Of a stretch of DNA of 64,000 nt, positions 26,174 through 37,200 are shown in pieces. A program made the translations under genes and the position numbers. Within the stretch, counting starts at the first letter, position 1, and each line of letters starts with the position of its first letter. The notes under the pieces were generated by a model. That model did not search any database and was not told where the DNA came from. It saw only the letters and a program-made list of their open reading frames with translations. The stretch spans positions 248,001 through 312,000 of the forward strand of contig JAIBBG010000001.1 in the NCBI GenBank assembly GCA_019694805.1, given 5' to 3'. Origin of the DNA: Flavobacteriales bacterium. Lineage in GTDB: Bacteria; Bacteroidota; Bacteroidia; Flavobacteriales_D; Sanyastnellaceae.

Positions 26174-27673
26174 TTAACGCTGATGTACGATCACCATTGG
26201 TACTACCGTTGTACTGTTTCCGGATGTAATTTTAATTTGGTAATAGCCTTCAGCGATTTCATTCGTTTCGATAGCCATGGATTTCTGACCATGCTTAAAT
26301 GTCCCTTTTGGTTTAGAGAGAACCCATTTGCCACTGAGATCGAAGACGTCAATGGAAATATCAGCGAGTTCAATATCTCCACCATTGATTTGGATATGCT
26401 GATCTGCCGGATTCGGATAACAAGTAAAAGATGGTGAAGATTTTTCATTCACATTTAGGACATCAAGCCCAAGAAATTGAGCCTTTTGAAAAGAAGCAGA
26501 AGGAATGACCTGTGAAAAATTGTATGAGCCGTCGTAACTATAAATGGTTTCAATCACTTCACCACTGCCATTGAGGCTGCGCAGATAGCAGCTACCATCG
26601 AATCCACCCCATTGACTACCATGTAATCCATCACCACCTGTATCGTAGAGATAGAAGGAATAACAGCCATCTGCAGGCAAGGTATACTGATCGTTGAAGT
26701 ATTCATAGGAAACTGCAAAATCGCCATCAGAAAAAACCACTTCATCATTCGAATTCCTGATCTCCCAAGAGACTTCAGTTGGCCAATTGTCCAGATTCAG
26801 TTCCAGTTGCAGGAGCAATGAAGTTTCGCTCACAATGGACGATGCAGATGCAGCGTTGTTCAGGTTGTTGTTGTCCGCTGAAGTTATCGTAAAATATACC
26901 ATTCCTTCAGAACCGAGTTCAACATCTTCGATCAAAAGATCCGCTGCATGATAGGTACTGAGTGAGCCATTCCAAGTATTCATCATAGGATTGGCTAATC
27001 CCGTGATTTCATAATCAAAAGTGGTCAACTGGACTGAGCCTGTGTTTTGAATATGAACAATGAGATCTGCCGTGTTGCTGCCACAGTCGTTGACAACCTC
27101 CATGGCATTGACAGCAGGATCTATTCCTTCAGTAATGGATGGACAAGCAAGTCCAGTGAATGCGTCAAACAGGTCCGGTGCTGACATTTGGCTGATCTCA
27201 TGAATAGCGCCGTTTGGGCAAATCATCAATACGGTGGGTATATAGTCAATCGCAAAGGAATCTGCGAGAAATGACTGATCTATAAATGGGATGGCAGAAC
27301 CTTCAAGCCAATTTCCGAAGGTTTGATTTGAATTATTTCCAGAAATATTCTCTGGACCAGATAGTTGTTCCAAGGTATTCAGCGGCTCCGATTCAATGTT
27401 CAAGACCATTACTTGCTGAGTTCCATCAGGACCATAAGCCTCATAGAAATTCTCCAATTCACCGGTTTGCTGGTATTGCCACGAATAACCATCCCAAGCG
27501 GCAAAAAAATTCAGGACCACAATTTTTCCTTCTCCCAAAAGAGAGTAAAGAGACCATGAGTTACCATTGGTGTCCTCTGCCGTAAAATCCGGAGCGAGGC
27601 TGCCATCGGGCAATTGTGCATGGAGATTAGCAGTAAGGAGTGCTGTGCAGAGAATGATAAAAAACTTCTTCAT
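26174..27673 (-). CDS. T9SS cargo with thioredoxin-like fold lacking CxxC
   Basis: The protein has 499 residues from the ATG at 27673, followed by a signal peptide ending ANLHA. Residues 21-170 follow the AhpC/TSA-thioredoxin plan (LAPDFTAEDTNGNSWSL, VVLNFFAAW, IDYIPTVLMICPNG). Where the CxxC should be, it reads W60-D61-G62-Y63-S64, so both redox cysteines are missing. A beta-sandwich region follows (VVNDCGSNTADLIVHIQNTGSVQL), then a segment with GCYSFYLYDTGGDGLHG like that in other Bacteroidota surface proteins. The last 85 or so residues are a type A T9SS sorting domain (CYPNPADQHIQI, DLSGKWV, GYYQIKITSG, MVIVHQR). It is likely a surface protein using the fold as scaffold, not as an oxidoreductase. 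Confidence 0.85.
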   Translation of the reverse strand: MKKFFIILCTALLTANLHAQLPDGSLAPDFTAEDTNGNSWSLYSLLGEGKIVVLNFFAAWDGYSWQYQQTGELENFYEAYGPDGTQQVMVLNIESEPLNTLEQLSGPENISGNNSNQTFGNWLEGSAIPFIDQSFLADSFAIDYIPTVLMICPNGAIHEISQMSAPDLFDAFTGLACPSITEGIDPAVNAMEVVNDCGSNTADLIVHIQNTGSVQLTTFDYEITGLANPMMNTWNGSLSTYHAADLLIEDVELGSEGMVYFTITSADNNNLNNAASASSIVSETSLLLQLELNLDNWPTEVSWEIRNSNDEVVFSDGDFAVSYEYFNDQYTLPADGCYSFYLYDTGGDGLHGSQWGGFDGSCYLRSLNGSGEVIETIYSYDGSYNFSQVIPSASFQKAQFLGLDVLNVNEKSSPSFTCYPNPADQHIQINGGDIELADISIDVFDLSGKWVLSKPKGTFKHGQKSMAIETNEIAEGYYQIKITSGNSTTVVPMVIVHQR

Positions 27674-27811
27674 GATATAGATAACAGGCGCAAGATAAGT
27701 CCATAGGCCTATTCCCGGATCATGACATGGCTTCATAGAAAAAACCAGTTCACCATGACCCCAACCATTTTTCAAGGTTGAAAAACCAACAAAGTGTGAG
27801 AATAATCGCCG

Positions 27812-27825
27812 GATCATCGATGATC
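27812..27825. promoter_or_regulatory. 14-bp perfect palindrome upstream of a -10 element
   Basis: GATCATCGATGATC is its own reverse complement. It ends 5 bp before the TACCTTTG -10 element and lies in the 183-bp region between two divergent T9SS cargo genes. It could be an operator controlling one or both, but a chance palindrome is not excluded. Confidence 0.35.
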
Positions 27826-27830
27826 ATCAC

Positions 27831-27838
27831 TACCTTTG
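27831..27838 (+). promoter_or_regulatory. -10 element of the small T9SS cargo gene
   Basis: TACCTTTG matches TAnnTTTG exactly, 18 bp before the ATG at 27857. It makes the in-frame TTG inside it (27836) an unlikely start. Confidence 0.6.
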
Positions 27839-27856
27839 AATACATTCAAGAAATCC

Positions 27857-28582
27857 ATGAAAAGAATTTTATCCATCATTGCATTTGTATTTGCTGCATC
27901 GCTTACACAAGGCCAGCTTGTGACATTATACAACAACGAAAACATCTACACGGGCACTGTATCTGATTCACAGATTGATGTTACCGGTTGGGAAGTGGTT
28001 AATGCCACAGACCAGACTATTGACTTCGGTTGTAAGCGCGTAGGAATTCAAGAGACACCTGGTCATACTTCACAATTTTGTTGGGGGATCATTTGCTCGC
28101 CTTTCGGTACAGGAAACGCTACTTCTTCTGAGATTGTACCGTTGGCTCCAGGAGCCTATTCCAACACATTTTATGCGCACTTCAGGCCAAATGGTATTGC
28201 TGGTCAAACGGTGATCAGATATTGCTGGTTTGACGCTAACAACACTTCAACTGAGTTCTGCTATGATGTAAATTATTGCGTGGATTCAGAATGTATTGTA
28301 AGTGTTTCTGAAAAAGTAGCTGATGCACAGATCAGTTCAATCAGCCCGAATCCGGTTTCATCCCTTGGTAATATCACTTATCAGTTCCAAAGTGTGCCTC
28401 ATCAGGGCAAGATGATTTTTTACAATGCACTTGGAGAAATGGTGAAAGAAATCACTTTGAATAAAAAATCAGGTGTGGTGATTTTTGATGGAAGTGAATT
28501 TGAAAGTGGAATTTATTTCTGCTCGATTCAGGATGGAGGAAAAGTTTTTGAGACCAAAAAATTGGTGATATCTCATCAATAA
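27857..28582 (+). CDS. Small secreted T9SS cargo protein
   Basis: The protein has 241 residues with a signal peptide (RILSIIAFVFAASLTQG). Residues 20-150 form a small beta-rich domain with several Cys (IDFGCKRVGIQE, FCWGIICSPFG, YCWFDANN, FCYDVNYCVDSEC) that I cannot assign to a named family. The last 80 or so residues are a type A T9SS sorting domain (ISPNPVSSLGNITYQF, MIFYNALGEMVKEI, GIYFCSIQDGG, KKLVISHQ). It is predicted to be exported to the cell surface or medium. It is monocistronic: its own -10 lies upstream and a terminator follows. Confidence 0.88.
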   Translation: MKRILSIIAFVFAASLTQGQLVTLYNNENIYTGTVSDSQIDVTGWEVVNATDQTIDFGCKRVGIQETPGHTSQFCWGIICSPFGTGNATSSEIVPLAPGAYSNTFYAHFRPNGIAGQTVIRYCWFDANNTSTEFCYDVNYCVDSECIVSVSEKVADAQISSISPNPVSSLGNITYQFQSVPHQGKMIFYNALGEMVKEITLNKKSGVVIFDGSEFESGIYFCSIQDGGKVFETKKLVISHQ

Positions 28583-28604
28583 AAGATACTGTTCATGCAC
28601 TCGC

Positions 28605-28631
28605 AAAAACCACTCTTCGGGGTGGTTTTTT
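28605..28631 (+). terminator. Rho-independent terminator after the small T9SS cargo gene
   Basis: A 9-bp stem (AAAAACCAC / GTGGTTTTT) around an 8-nt loop is followed by T residues. Confidence 0.85.
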
Positions 28632-28661
28632 ATTTTCATACTGATCATGAACTGAGGTGAC

Positions 28662-28669
28662 TACATTTA
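28662..28669 (+). promoter_or_regulatory. Probable -10 element of maeB
   Basis: TACATTTA matches seven of eight positions of TAnnTTTG and is followed by CCGCCCC, as at other promoters in this window. It lies 18 bp before the ATG at 28688. Confidence 0.4.
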
Positions 28670-28687
28670 CCGCCCCTGCAAAATGAA

Positions 28688-30958
28688 ATGATGACACATG
28701 TAAGAAAGAAAGAAGCCCTGGACTATCACGAACAGGGACGAAAAGGCAAGCTTGAAATCATACCTACCAAGCCGCACAGTTCGCAGCGTGACCTTTCACT
28801 GGCATATTCTCCAGGAGTAGCAGAACCCGTTTTGGCTATCGCAGCAAATCCAGATGATGTTTATCGCTACACGGCCAAAGGAAATCTCGTGGCCATCATT
28901 TCAAATGGAACAGCTATTCTTGGATTGGGAAATTTGGGTCCGGAAGCCAGCAAGCCAGTCATGGAAGGTAAGGGCATGCTGTTCAAAATATTTGCAGATA
29001 TTGATGGTATGGACATCGAAGTGAAAGCAACTGATGTCGATGAATTTGTCAATACAGTCAAAAATATCGCTCCCACTTTTGGTGGTATCAATCTGGAAGA
29101 TATCAAAGCACCGGAAGCATTCGAAATTGAGGAACGTTTGAAGGCGGAATTGGACATTCCAGTTATGCATGACGATCAGCATGGTACAGCCATTATTTCG
29201 AGTGCAGCACTGATCAACGCCCTTGAAATTGCCGAAAAAGAAATTGGGAAGGTGAAAGTGGTTGTGAGTGGTGCCGGTGCTGCAGCGCTATCCTGTGTAG
29301 CCCTCATGGTGAAGCTCGGCGTGAAGAAGGAAAATGTTTTCATGTTTGATTCGAAAGGGTTGGTGCATGAATCGCGAACAGATATTGATGCACGAAAAAG
29401 AAAATTCGCTTCCAGCCAATGTTCCTTCTCCGATTTAGCAGAAGCTATGGTTGGTGCCGATGTATTCCTTGGATTATCCCAGGCCAATATTGTGACACAG
29501 GACATGGTAAAATCCATGGCAGATCATCCGATTGTATTTGCCATGGCCAATCCCAATCCGGAGATTGATTATGAATTGGCCATTTCAGCCAGAGAAGATA
29601 TCATCATGGCAACTGGCCGAAGTGATCATCCCAATCAAGTCAACAATGTGCTTGGATTTCCTTTCATCTTCCGAGGCGCATTAGATGTGCGTGCCAGATC
29701 CATCAATGATGAAATGAAATTAGCTGCGGTGAAAGCACTTGCGGAATTGGCCAAACTATCAGTTCCAGAAGAAGTTATAGAGGCTTATAATTTGAAGTCA
29801 TTGTCATTCGGAAAAGACTACATCATTCCCAAACCACTTGACCCAAGACTCATTGTTGTAGTGTCCACAGCTGTTGCTAAGGCAGCAATTGAAAGCGGAG
29901 TTGCGAGAGTAATGATAGATGATTGGTCAGCTTACTCTGTAGAACTTCAGAAGCGGATGGGTAGAGATAATGTACTATCCAGAAGTATAGCCGAACGTGC
30001 GCGCAAAGCGCCTAAACGCGTTGTTTTTGCAGAAGGCGATCATTACAAAATACTCAAAGCTGCACAACAGGCTCGCGATGAAGGCATCGCCACTCCTATT
30101 CTACTTGGCGATGAGCAAAAAATCAGAAAGATGATTCAAGAGTCTGAACTGGAGTTGGAAGGCGTTCAGATTATTGACCCAAGATCCGATGAATGGCTTT
30201 CGACGAGAGAGGAGTTTGGTCGCTGTCTATTTCAAAAACGAAAAAGAAAAGGACTCACAGAAACAGAAGCGATACGAACAATGCGCGAGCGCAACTACTT
30301 CGGCGCGTTGATGGTTGAAATGGGACAAGCAGATGCTTTAATCAGCGGGATGACCCGAAATTATGGCCGCGTGATTCGTCCGGCGCTACAAACCATTGGC
30401 ACAGCGGACGGTGTAAAGAAGGTTTGCGGTATGTATATCGTAGAAACCAAACAAGGACCACTATTCTTTGCTGACACTACAGTAAATGTTGATCCAACAG
30501 CTGAAGATCTGGTTGAGATTACGCTTCGGGTAGCTGAAGCCATCTCCAAAATGAAAATCATACCGCGTATTGCTCTGCTCAGTTATTCAAACTTTGGTTC
30601 TGCAAGTGGAAAGGACACGGACAAAGTTGCTCAGGCTGTGGCCATACTTCATCGTGATCACCCAGATCTTATTGTTGATGGAGAGGTGCAAGCCAACTTC
30701 GCACTGAATAATGACATGCTCAAGGAGAATTTTCCATTCAGCAGGTTGAGCAATGAAAAAGTAAATACTCTGATCTTTCCCAATCTTGCTGCTGGAAACA
30801 TCGCTTATAAACTCCTGCAAGAAATCGGGCAGCTTGAAGTTACAGGGCCGGTATTACTCGGCATGCGAAAAAGTTATCACATACTTCAAATGGGATGTTC
30901 AGTAAGAGAGATCCTGAACATGGTAAGGATTGCTGTCATTGATGCACAGATGAAATAA
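28688..30958 (+). CDS. maeB: NADP-dependent malic enzyme with phosphotransacetylase-like domain
   Basis: The protein has 756 residues, the normal length for MaeB-type fusions. The N-terminal malic enzyme part (about 1-420) has LAYSPGVAEPVLAI, NGTAILGLGNLGPEASKPVMEGKG, VMHDDQHGTAIIS and the Rossmann loop VVSGAGAAALSCV. The C-terminal part (about 430-750) is the phosphate acetyltransferase-like regulatory domain (RVVFAEGDHYKILKAA, ALMVEMGQADALISGM, LLSYSNFGSASGKDTDKV). It oxidatively decarboxylates malate to pyruvate, giving NADPH. In many flavobacteria maeB is close to ruvA and sprA; here ruvA and sprA lie 32 kb downstream. It is monocistronic, with a terminator following. Confidence 0.95.
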   Translation: MMTHVRKKEALDYHEQGRKGKLEIIPTKPHSSQRDLSLAYSPGVAEPVLAIAANPDDVYRYTAKGNLVAIISNGTAILGLGNLGPEASKPVMEGKGMLFKIFADIDGMDIEVKATDVDEFVNTVKNIAPTFGGINLEDIKAPEAFEIEERLKAELDIPVMHDDQHGTAIISSAALINALEIAEKEIGKVKVVVSGAGAAALSCVALMVKLGVKKENVFMFDSKGLVHESRTDIDARKRKFASSQCSFSDLAEAMVGADVFLGLSQANIVTQDMVKSMADHPIVFAMANPNPEIDYELAISAREDIIMATGRSDHPNQVNNVLGFPFIFRGALDVRARSINDEMKLAAVKALAELAKLSVPEEVIEAYNLKSLSFGKDYIIPKPLDPRLIVVVSTAVAKAAIESGVARVMIDDWSAYSVELQKRMGRDNVLSRSIAERARKAPKRVVFAEGDHYKILKAAQQARDEGIATPILLGDEQKIRKMIQESELELEGVQIIDPRSDEWLSTREEFGRCLFQKRKRKGLTETEAIRTMRERNYFGALMVEMGQADALISGMTRNYGRVIRPALQTIGTADGVKKVCGMYIVETKQGPLFFADTTVNVDPTAEDLVEITLRVAEAISKMKIIPRIALLSYSNFGSASGKDTDKVAQAVAILHRDHPDLIVDGEVQANFALNNDMLKENFPFSRLSNEKVNTLIFPNLAAGNIAYKLLQEIGQLEVTGPVLLGMRKSYHILQMGCSVREILNMVRIAVIDAQMK

Positions 30959-30982
30959 GAAACTTCTCCTATTCAAATTGTC

Positions 30983-31009
30983 GGAGCCTCATCGATGGGG
31001 CTCCTTTTT
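30983..31009 (+). terminator. Rho-independent terminator after maeB
   Basis: A GGAGCC / GGCTCC stem around a 10-nt loop is followed by TTTTT, 25 bp after the stop codon. Confidence 0.85.
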
Positions 31010-31227
31010 ATTTAACTGAATATCAGTAATCTACCACATCAACTGTTTTTTGTATATGTCATTCGACAAAACCGCTATAACACCCAATTTAACACAGTTA
31101 TTTTTCGATTAAATAATCCGCATTTGTTAAAATGTCAATTTATTAACAAAGTAGTTCATATCTTCGCATTTGCTTTTTAAGAAGGTCAAACTTCTGCTCA
31201 AACAGATTCACTTATTAACTAACCAAA

Positions 31228-34200
31228 ATGAACCATTCTACTTTGAATGTGTCGGGTAATTTATCATTTCTGCGACACGCCGGAAGGTGTTTGCTGATGA
31301 CTATGTTGTCTATTAGCACGCTCTTCACACAAGCCCAACGACAAACCACTCCAACATCAAATGGAGCGTTGTCCAATTCACAATCTGCTGATCCTGCTAT
31401 GGAGAAGCTCGTTCGTAGCACCATTCGAAAAAATGGTGAGTCTATTCGCTTTATGAAAAACAGCGGACAGATAGCGAACAGCGAAGTCCTCTATTATTAT
31501 GAAGGATTAAGCGGAGCGACTTATATTGAAAAAAGTCGTATCCGATTTGTGGCTAAGGACATTGAAATGGTGGACAAACAAAAGCCTACCGATTTCAAAT
31601 CGCTCAACACATTGGATGCTGGTCAAGAAGCAAAGATTAAGAATACACATGTATTCTCCATCTACTTTGATGGTGGCCAAAAGCTCACTGACATTGATGC
31701 TTCTGAGAGCTTTGGAACGACTTACAATTATTTCCAAAGTGCGGATCCATCGCAATGGGTAAAAGGAGCCAGTGCGGCTAAAGAGTTGACCATTCGCAAC
31801 ATTTATCATGGCATTGATCTTCGCCTCTACAGTAATGAAGATGGTACTTTCGAATTCGACTGGATCGTGAAGCCTGGAGCTGACTTCAATCAAATTGATA
31901 TGCGCTTTGAAGGACAGGATAATGTTGTGGTAGATGAAAAAGGAAACCTTCAAGTAGATCTGAGATTCACTTCAGTGAAGTTCCGTATTCCAGAATCATA
32001 TCAGGCGACGCCTGCGGGAAAAAGTGCGTTGAACATGAGCTTTATGAAGAAGAATGACAAACATGTACAATTCACAACGACATCTAAAATTGATTCGAGA
32101 TATCCGGTGATCATCGACCCTACGCTATCATGGGGAACATTCTTCGATGGCAATGATGCAGATTTCGACCAATATCTTTTCGCCATTCAAGTAGATCCTG
32201 CTGATGGTATTGTTTATTGCGCAGGTGGAACAAATCGTCAGATTCAAACCGGTTCTGCACCTTATGATGCCAATGGTTATTTGAATAACGTTACTGGTTT
32301 TGGTACAAGTGCTACACCCCGTGTGCCAATCATATATCGCATTAGCGCTAATGGTTCTGACCTTATTGATATGACATTATTTGGTCCTGCTACCGTTTCA
32401 GACAATGGAAGTTCAGCAGACGACAATGCCATTGCTTATGCGTTAAGCCTATCACCAAACAGAGTCTTCATTGGTGGTAAAACCAATGTGAATCTGCCTA
32501 TGGCTGGTTCAACTTTCGACAATACCCGTTCTGCATACGATGGTTTCGTTGCCGTATTCAGCAGAGACCTCGGTACGCTTGTTTATAGCTCATATATGGG
32601 GAGCTCCGGTGATGAAGATCCTGGAGTAACTTCTATTCGTGCAATCAATGATAACTCATATGTTGTTGGTATGACAGCCGAAGGCTCACTGCCGGCAGCA
32701 TATATCACTGCAGGTGTCGCTGACAATAGCTTCGGTGGTTCAAGCGACTTCTACATTGCTAAATTCTCTGCATTAGGAACCATTTCATGGGGTACTTATG
32801 TTGGAGGATCTGATGTGGATGTGTTGAATGATGTGGAAGTTTTTGCAGATGGCAGAGTTGCCTTTGCTGGTTTCGGTGCTGGACAGTTAACTGAAACCAA
32901 TAGTGCAGGTGGACGTTCTACGAACACCAATAATGAAGACGGTATTCTCGGTGTGCTGAACAGCACAGGTACAACTTTCAATTACCTCGATGAGTTAGGT
33001 GGATCTAATGATGATCGCTTTACTGACGTTGAAATTGTAGGAGAAACATTGTATTGGACAGGTTATGTTCAATCTGGATTCCCGGTTACTGCCGGATCAT
33101 ACGATACATCACATAATGGTGCAGATGATATTATTGTTGGTACCTGTTCTTCAACAGGTGGAAGCGCAGCCTACAAATCCACGTTCTACGGAGGTTCAGG
33201 TGATGACCTTGGTAGCGGTATTCGTCTGGTTACACAAACGGATTGCGATGGAGTGGCTACAACATTCCTTCTTGTTTTCGGTTCTAGTGATACTTCCGGT
33301 AGCGGCCTACCAACACAGAATATCAATGGTGAAACATTTTTCGACAGCACCAATAATGGTGGACTGGATATCATTTTTGGTGGATTTAAATCAGACATGA
33401 CCGGTCCGCTTGTATTTGGTACTTATATGGGTGGTGATGAAAATGACTATCTGGGCGATACCGGTGCTCCACGCGGAGCAAACCACCTTTGGGTTGCCGG
33501 AGCAAACGTGTATGTTGGTACAACTACACACAGTGCTTCGCACAGTCCTGCACTTACAGGAGGAGGTGGATTTGACCTTGTGAAAACAAACAATGCTAAT
33601 CCAGCGAGTGATGATACTCACCTCATTTTCTCCATCCAATTCAATTCACTTCTTGGAAGTGATTATGGCGATGCTCCTGCCAGCTATGGTACTCCTGGAC
33701 ATATTTTGGATTGCCCTAATCTCTTTTTGGGTAGTCTTGTAGATGATGAAGCAAGTCATCAATCATCTGCCAATGCCAACGGCGATGATGTACTTACTTC
33801 AGATGATGAAGACGGTGTGACTGTATTGCCTAATCTGACATCCGGTGTGAACCAGACGTTCAGCATTACAGTGAATACACTTAAAAACACAACTGGCTTC
33901 ACAGCGAATCTATATGGTTGGATTGACCTTAATGGTGATGGCAATTTTTCTTCAGATGAAGTAGCTACAACAACCGTTGCTAATGGTTATATAGGTTCAA
34001 AAACACTGACGTGGAACAACGTAACAGTTGGTGGACCTGGCGGCAATCACTATGTAAGATTTAGATTGACCACCGATGGCCTCATCGATAACCCGGCAAC
34101 AACTTCAGTTGACGAAAGATCAACTGCAGGTGCTTCTAATGGTGAAGTTGAAGATTATCGTTGTTCAGGTCTTACATGCCCAACATCAGTAGTAGTTGAA

Positions 34201-37200
34201 GCATGTAAAACGCAAGCACAAATCAATACAGCATTCAACAACTGGCTCGCTGCTGCAAGTGCAGGTGGACCATGCGCTGGTAATCTTACGAATACTACAC
34301 CATCCATTCCAACAAAATGCAATGGAGGTACTGTTTCTGCAACGTTTACTTATGTGAATTCATGTGGTGCAAATCTCGAGTGCACTTCAACGTTCACTGT
34401 AACTGCACCAGGTGCGCCAGTTATCAATTGTCCATCCAACATGACCCTTGAGTCATGTATGTCGCAGACTGCAGTGAATAATGCCTATACGAATTGGTTA
34501 AATTCTGCAACTGCCTCTGGTGGATGCAATGGTGTTCTCACGCATAATGGAGGATCTGCACCGAATGCCTGCACAGGTGGAACGAAACAAGTTACTTTCA
34601 CCTATACCAATGACTGTGATCCAAAGACCATCACATGTCAGGCAACATTCACAGTTCCTGCAGCTCCTGCATTGAGTTTCACAAATTGCCCAGGTAATGT
34701 TGACTTAGGTTGCAATCCACAAGGTGGTGTTCCGGCAGCTGTAAATCCTTCAACTACCGGAGGATGCAGTCCTGTGAATGTGACCTCGCAACTTGGATCT
34801 ATCAGCAACAATGGTTGTCAATATTCTCAAACACGCACGTATACGGCAACTGATAATTGTGGACAATCGGTGACATGTTCTCAAACATTCACATGGAAGA
34901 CAGATAATCAGAATCCAATATTTACGCTTTGTCCGGCAGGTGCAAACCTCGGATGCAATCCACAAAGCATTCCAGCTGCTGGTGATGCTATTGCCACTGA
35001 CAATTGCGGAACGCCTGTTATATCAAGTTCTTTGGGTGTGATTTCTGAGAACGGTTGTAACCGCTCACAAACACGCACCTATACTGCAACAGATGGTTGT
35101 GGCAACACAGCAACATGTACACAAGTTTTCACTTGGACTGTAGACACTACTGATCCGGTGTTCACTTTCTGTCCGCCAGATGCCGACCTCGGATGCAATC
35201 CTACATTCTTCCCGGGTCTGGGTGTGGCTACAGCAACTGATAACTGTGGTAACCCAACCATTACTCCTGAAATTGGCAATACCATTGAAAACGGTTGCTA
35301 CCGTCTTCAGGTTCGCACGTACACTGCAACGGATGCATGTGGCAATACAGCAACGTGTGAGCAGCGTATTACATGGAAGGTTGACACTACAGACCCAACG
35401 CTCTATGATTGTCCAGAAGCTGTTGTTTATGCAACATGCATCAATGAAATTCCAGGTGTTGCTGATGTGAAAGCCAGCGACAATTGCGATGGTATACTCG
35501 ATGTTGATTATTCACAAATTGAAAGCAATCCTGGTTCATCATGTAATAATGTAATTACCAGAACATGGACTGCTACTGATGATTGCGGCAATTCTTCAAC
35601 CTGCACTCAGACCATTTATGTGAATGACAATATCAAACCAACACTGCACAATGTTCCTCAGGATATCACTGCACAGTGTGGTGAACTTCCGTCCATTCCA
35701 ACCAGTGTTTTTGCAACTGATAACTGTGATCAAACATTATCTGTTCAATTCAGTCAGGATACGCTCAGTGACAGTTGTCCATTCATTGTAGTTCGCACAT
35801 GGTATGTAGTTGATGATTGCAACAACAGTGAAACAGCAACTCAGACCATCACTTATCATGACACCATTGATCCACAATTTACATTCTGTCCTGCTGGTGG
35901 TGACCTCGGATGTAACCCAATACTTTTCCCAGGTCCTGGTCAAGCAGTAGCTACAGATAATTGTGGCACTCCAACCATTACTTCTGCACTTGGTGTTGTT
36001 GTTGAGAATGGATGTTACCGTTCACAGGTACGCACATATACAGCAACAGATGCTTGCGGAAATACAGCGACTTGCGAACAACTTTACACTTGGAAAGTTG
36101 ACACTACAGATCCTATCCTTTATGATTGTCCAGATGCTGTTGCCTTTGCAACATGTTTGAATGATCTCCCGGTTGTTGCTGATGTTAAAGCCAGCGACAA
36201 TTGCGATGGTATACTCGATGTTGATTATTCACAGGATGAAAGCAATCCTGGTTCTTCTTGCAACAATGTTGTAACCAGAACATGGGTGGCTACTGATGAT
36301 TGCGGCAATTCTACAAGCTGCATTCAGATCATTTATGTGAACGACAATATCAAGCCTACACTGCACAACATTCCTCAGGATATCACTGCGCAGTGTGGTG
36401 AACTTCCTTCGATTCCAACCAGTGTTTATGCAACCGACAATTGTGATCAAACCTTGTCTGTTCAATTCAGTCAGGACACAATCAGTGATAGTTGCCCATT
36501 CACTGTAGTTCGCACGTGGTATGTGGTGGATGATTGCAACAACAGTGAAACTGCTTCACAAACCATCACTTATCATGATACCATTGATCCGCAATTCACA
36601 TTCTGCCCAGCAGGTGTTGATCTCGGATGTAATCCTATCCTATTCCCTGGTCCTGGTCAGGCAATAGCAACGGATAATTGTGGCACACCAGTCATCACAT
36701 CAGCACTTGGTGTTGTTGTTGAAGATGGTTGCTATCGCTCTCAAGTTCGCACTTATACTGCGACTGATGCTTGTGGCAATACAGCTACATGCGAACAACT
36801 TTACACTTGGAAAGTTGATACGACAGATCCAGTGTTTACCTACTGTCCAGAAGGAGCTAATCTTGGTTGTAATCCAACCGAAATTCCGGCAGCCGGACAA
36901 GCCATGGCTACTGACGAATGCGACGTTCCTGTAATTACATCATCACTTGGTTCAATTGTGTCTGACGGATGTTTCCGCTCTCAAACAAGAACATACGTAG
37001 CAACAGATTTATGTGGTAATACTTCAACTTGTGCGCAAGTTTTCACATGGACTGTAGACAACAACGATCCTTACTTCGCTTATTGCCCAGAAGGTGGTGA
37101 TCTCGGATGCAATCCGGATGTCATTCCTTTCAGCACTTATGCTGTTGCTCTTGACAGTTGTGGTTTACCTACACTCACATTCTCTGATAGTGATGTTGTA

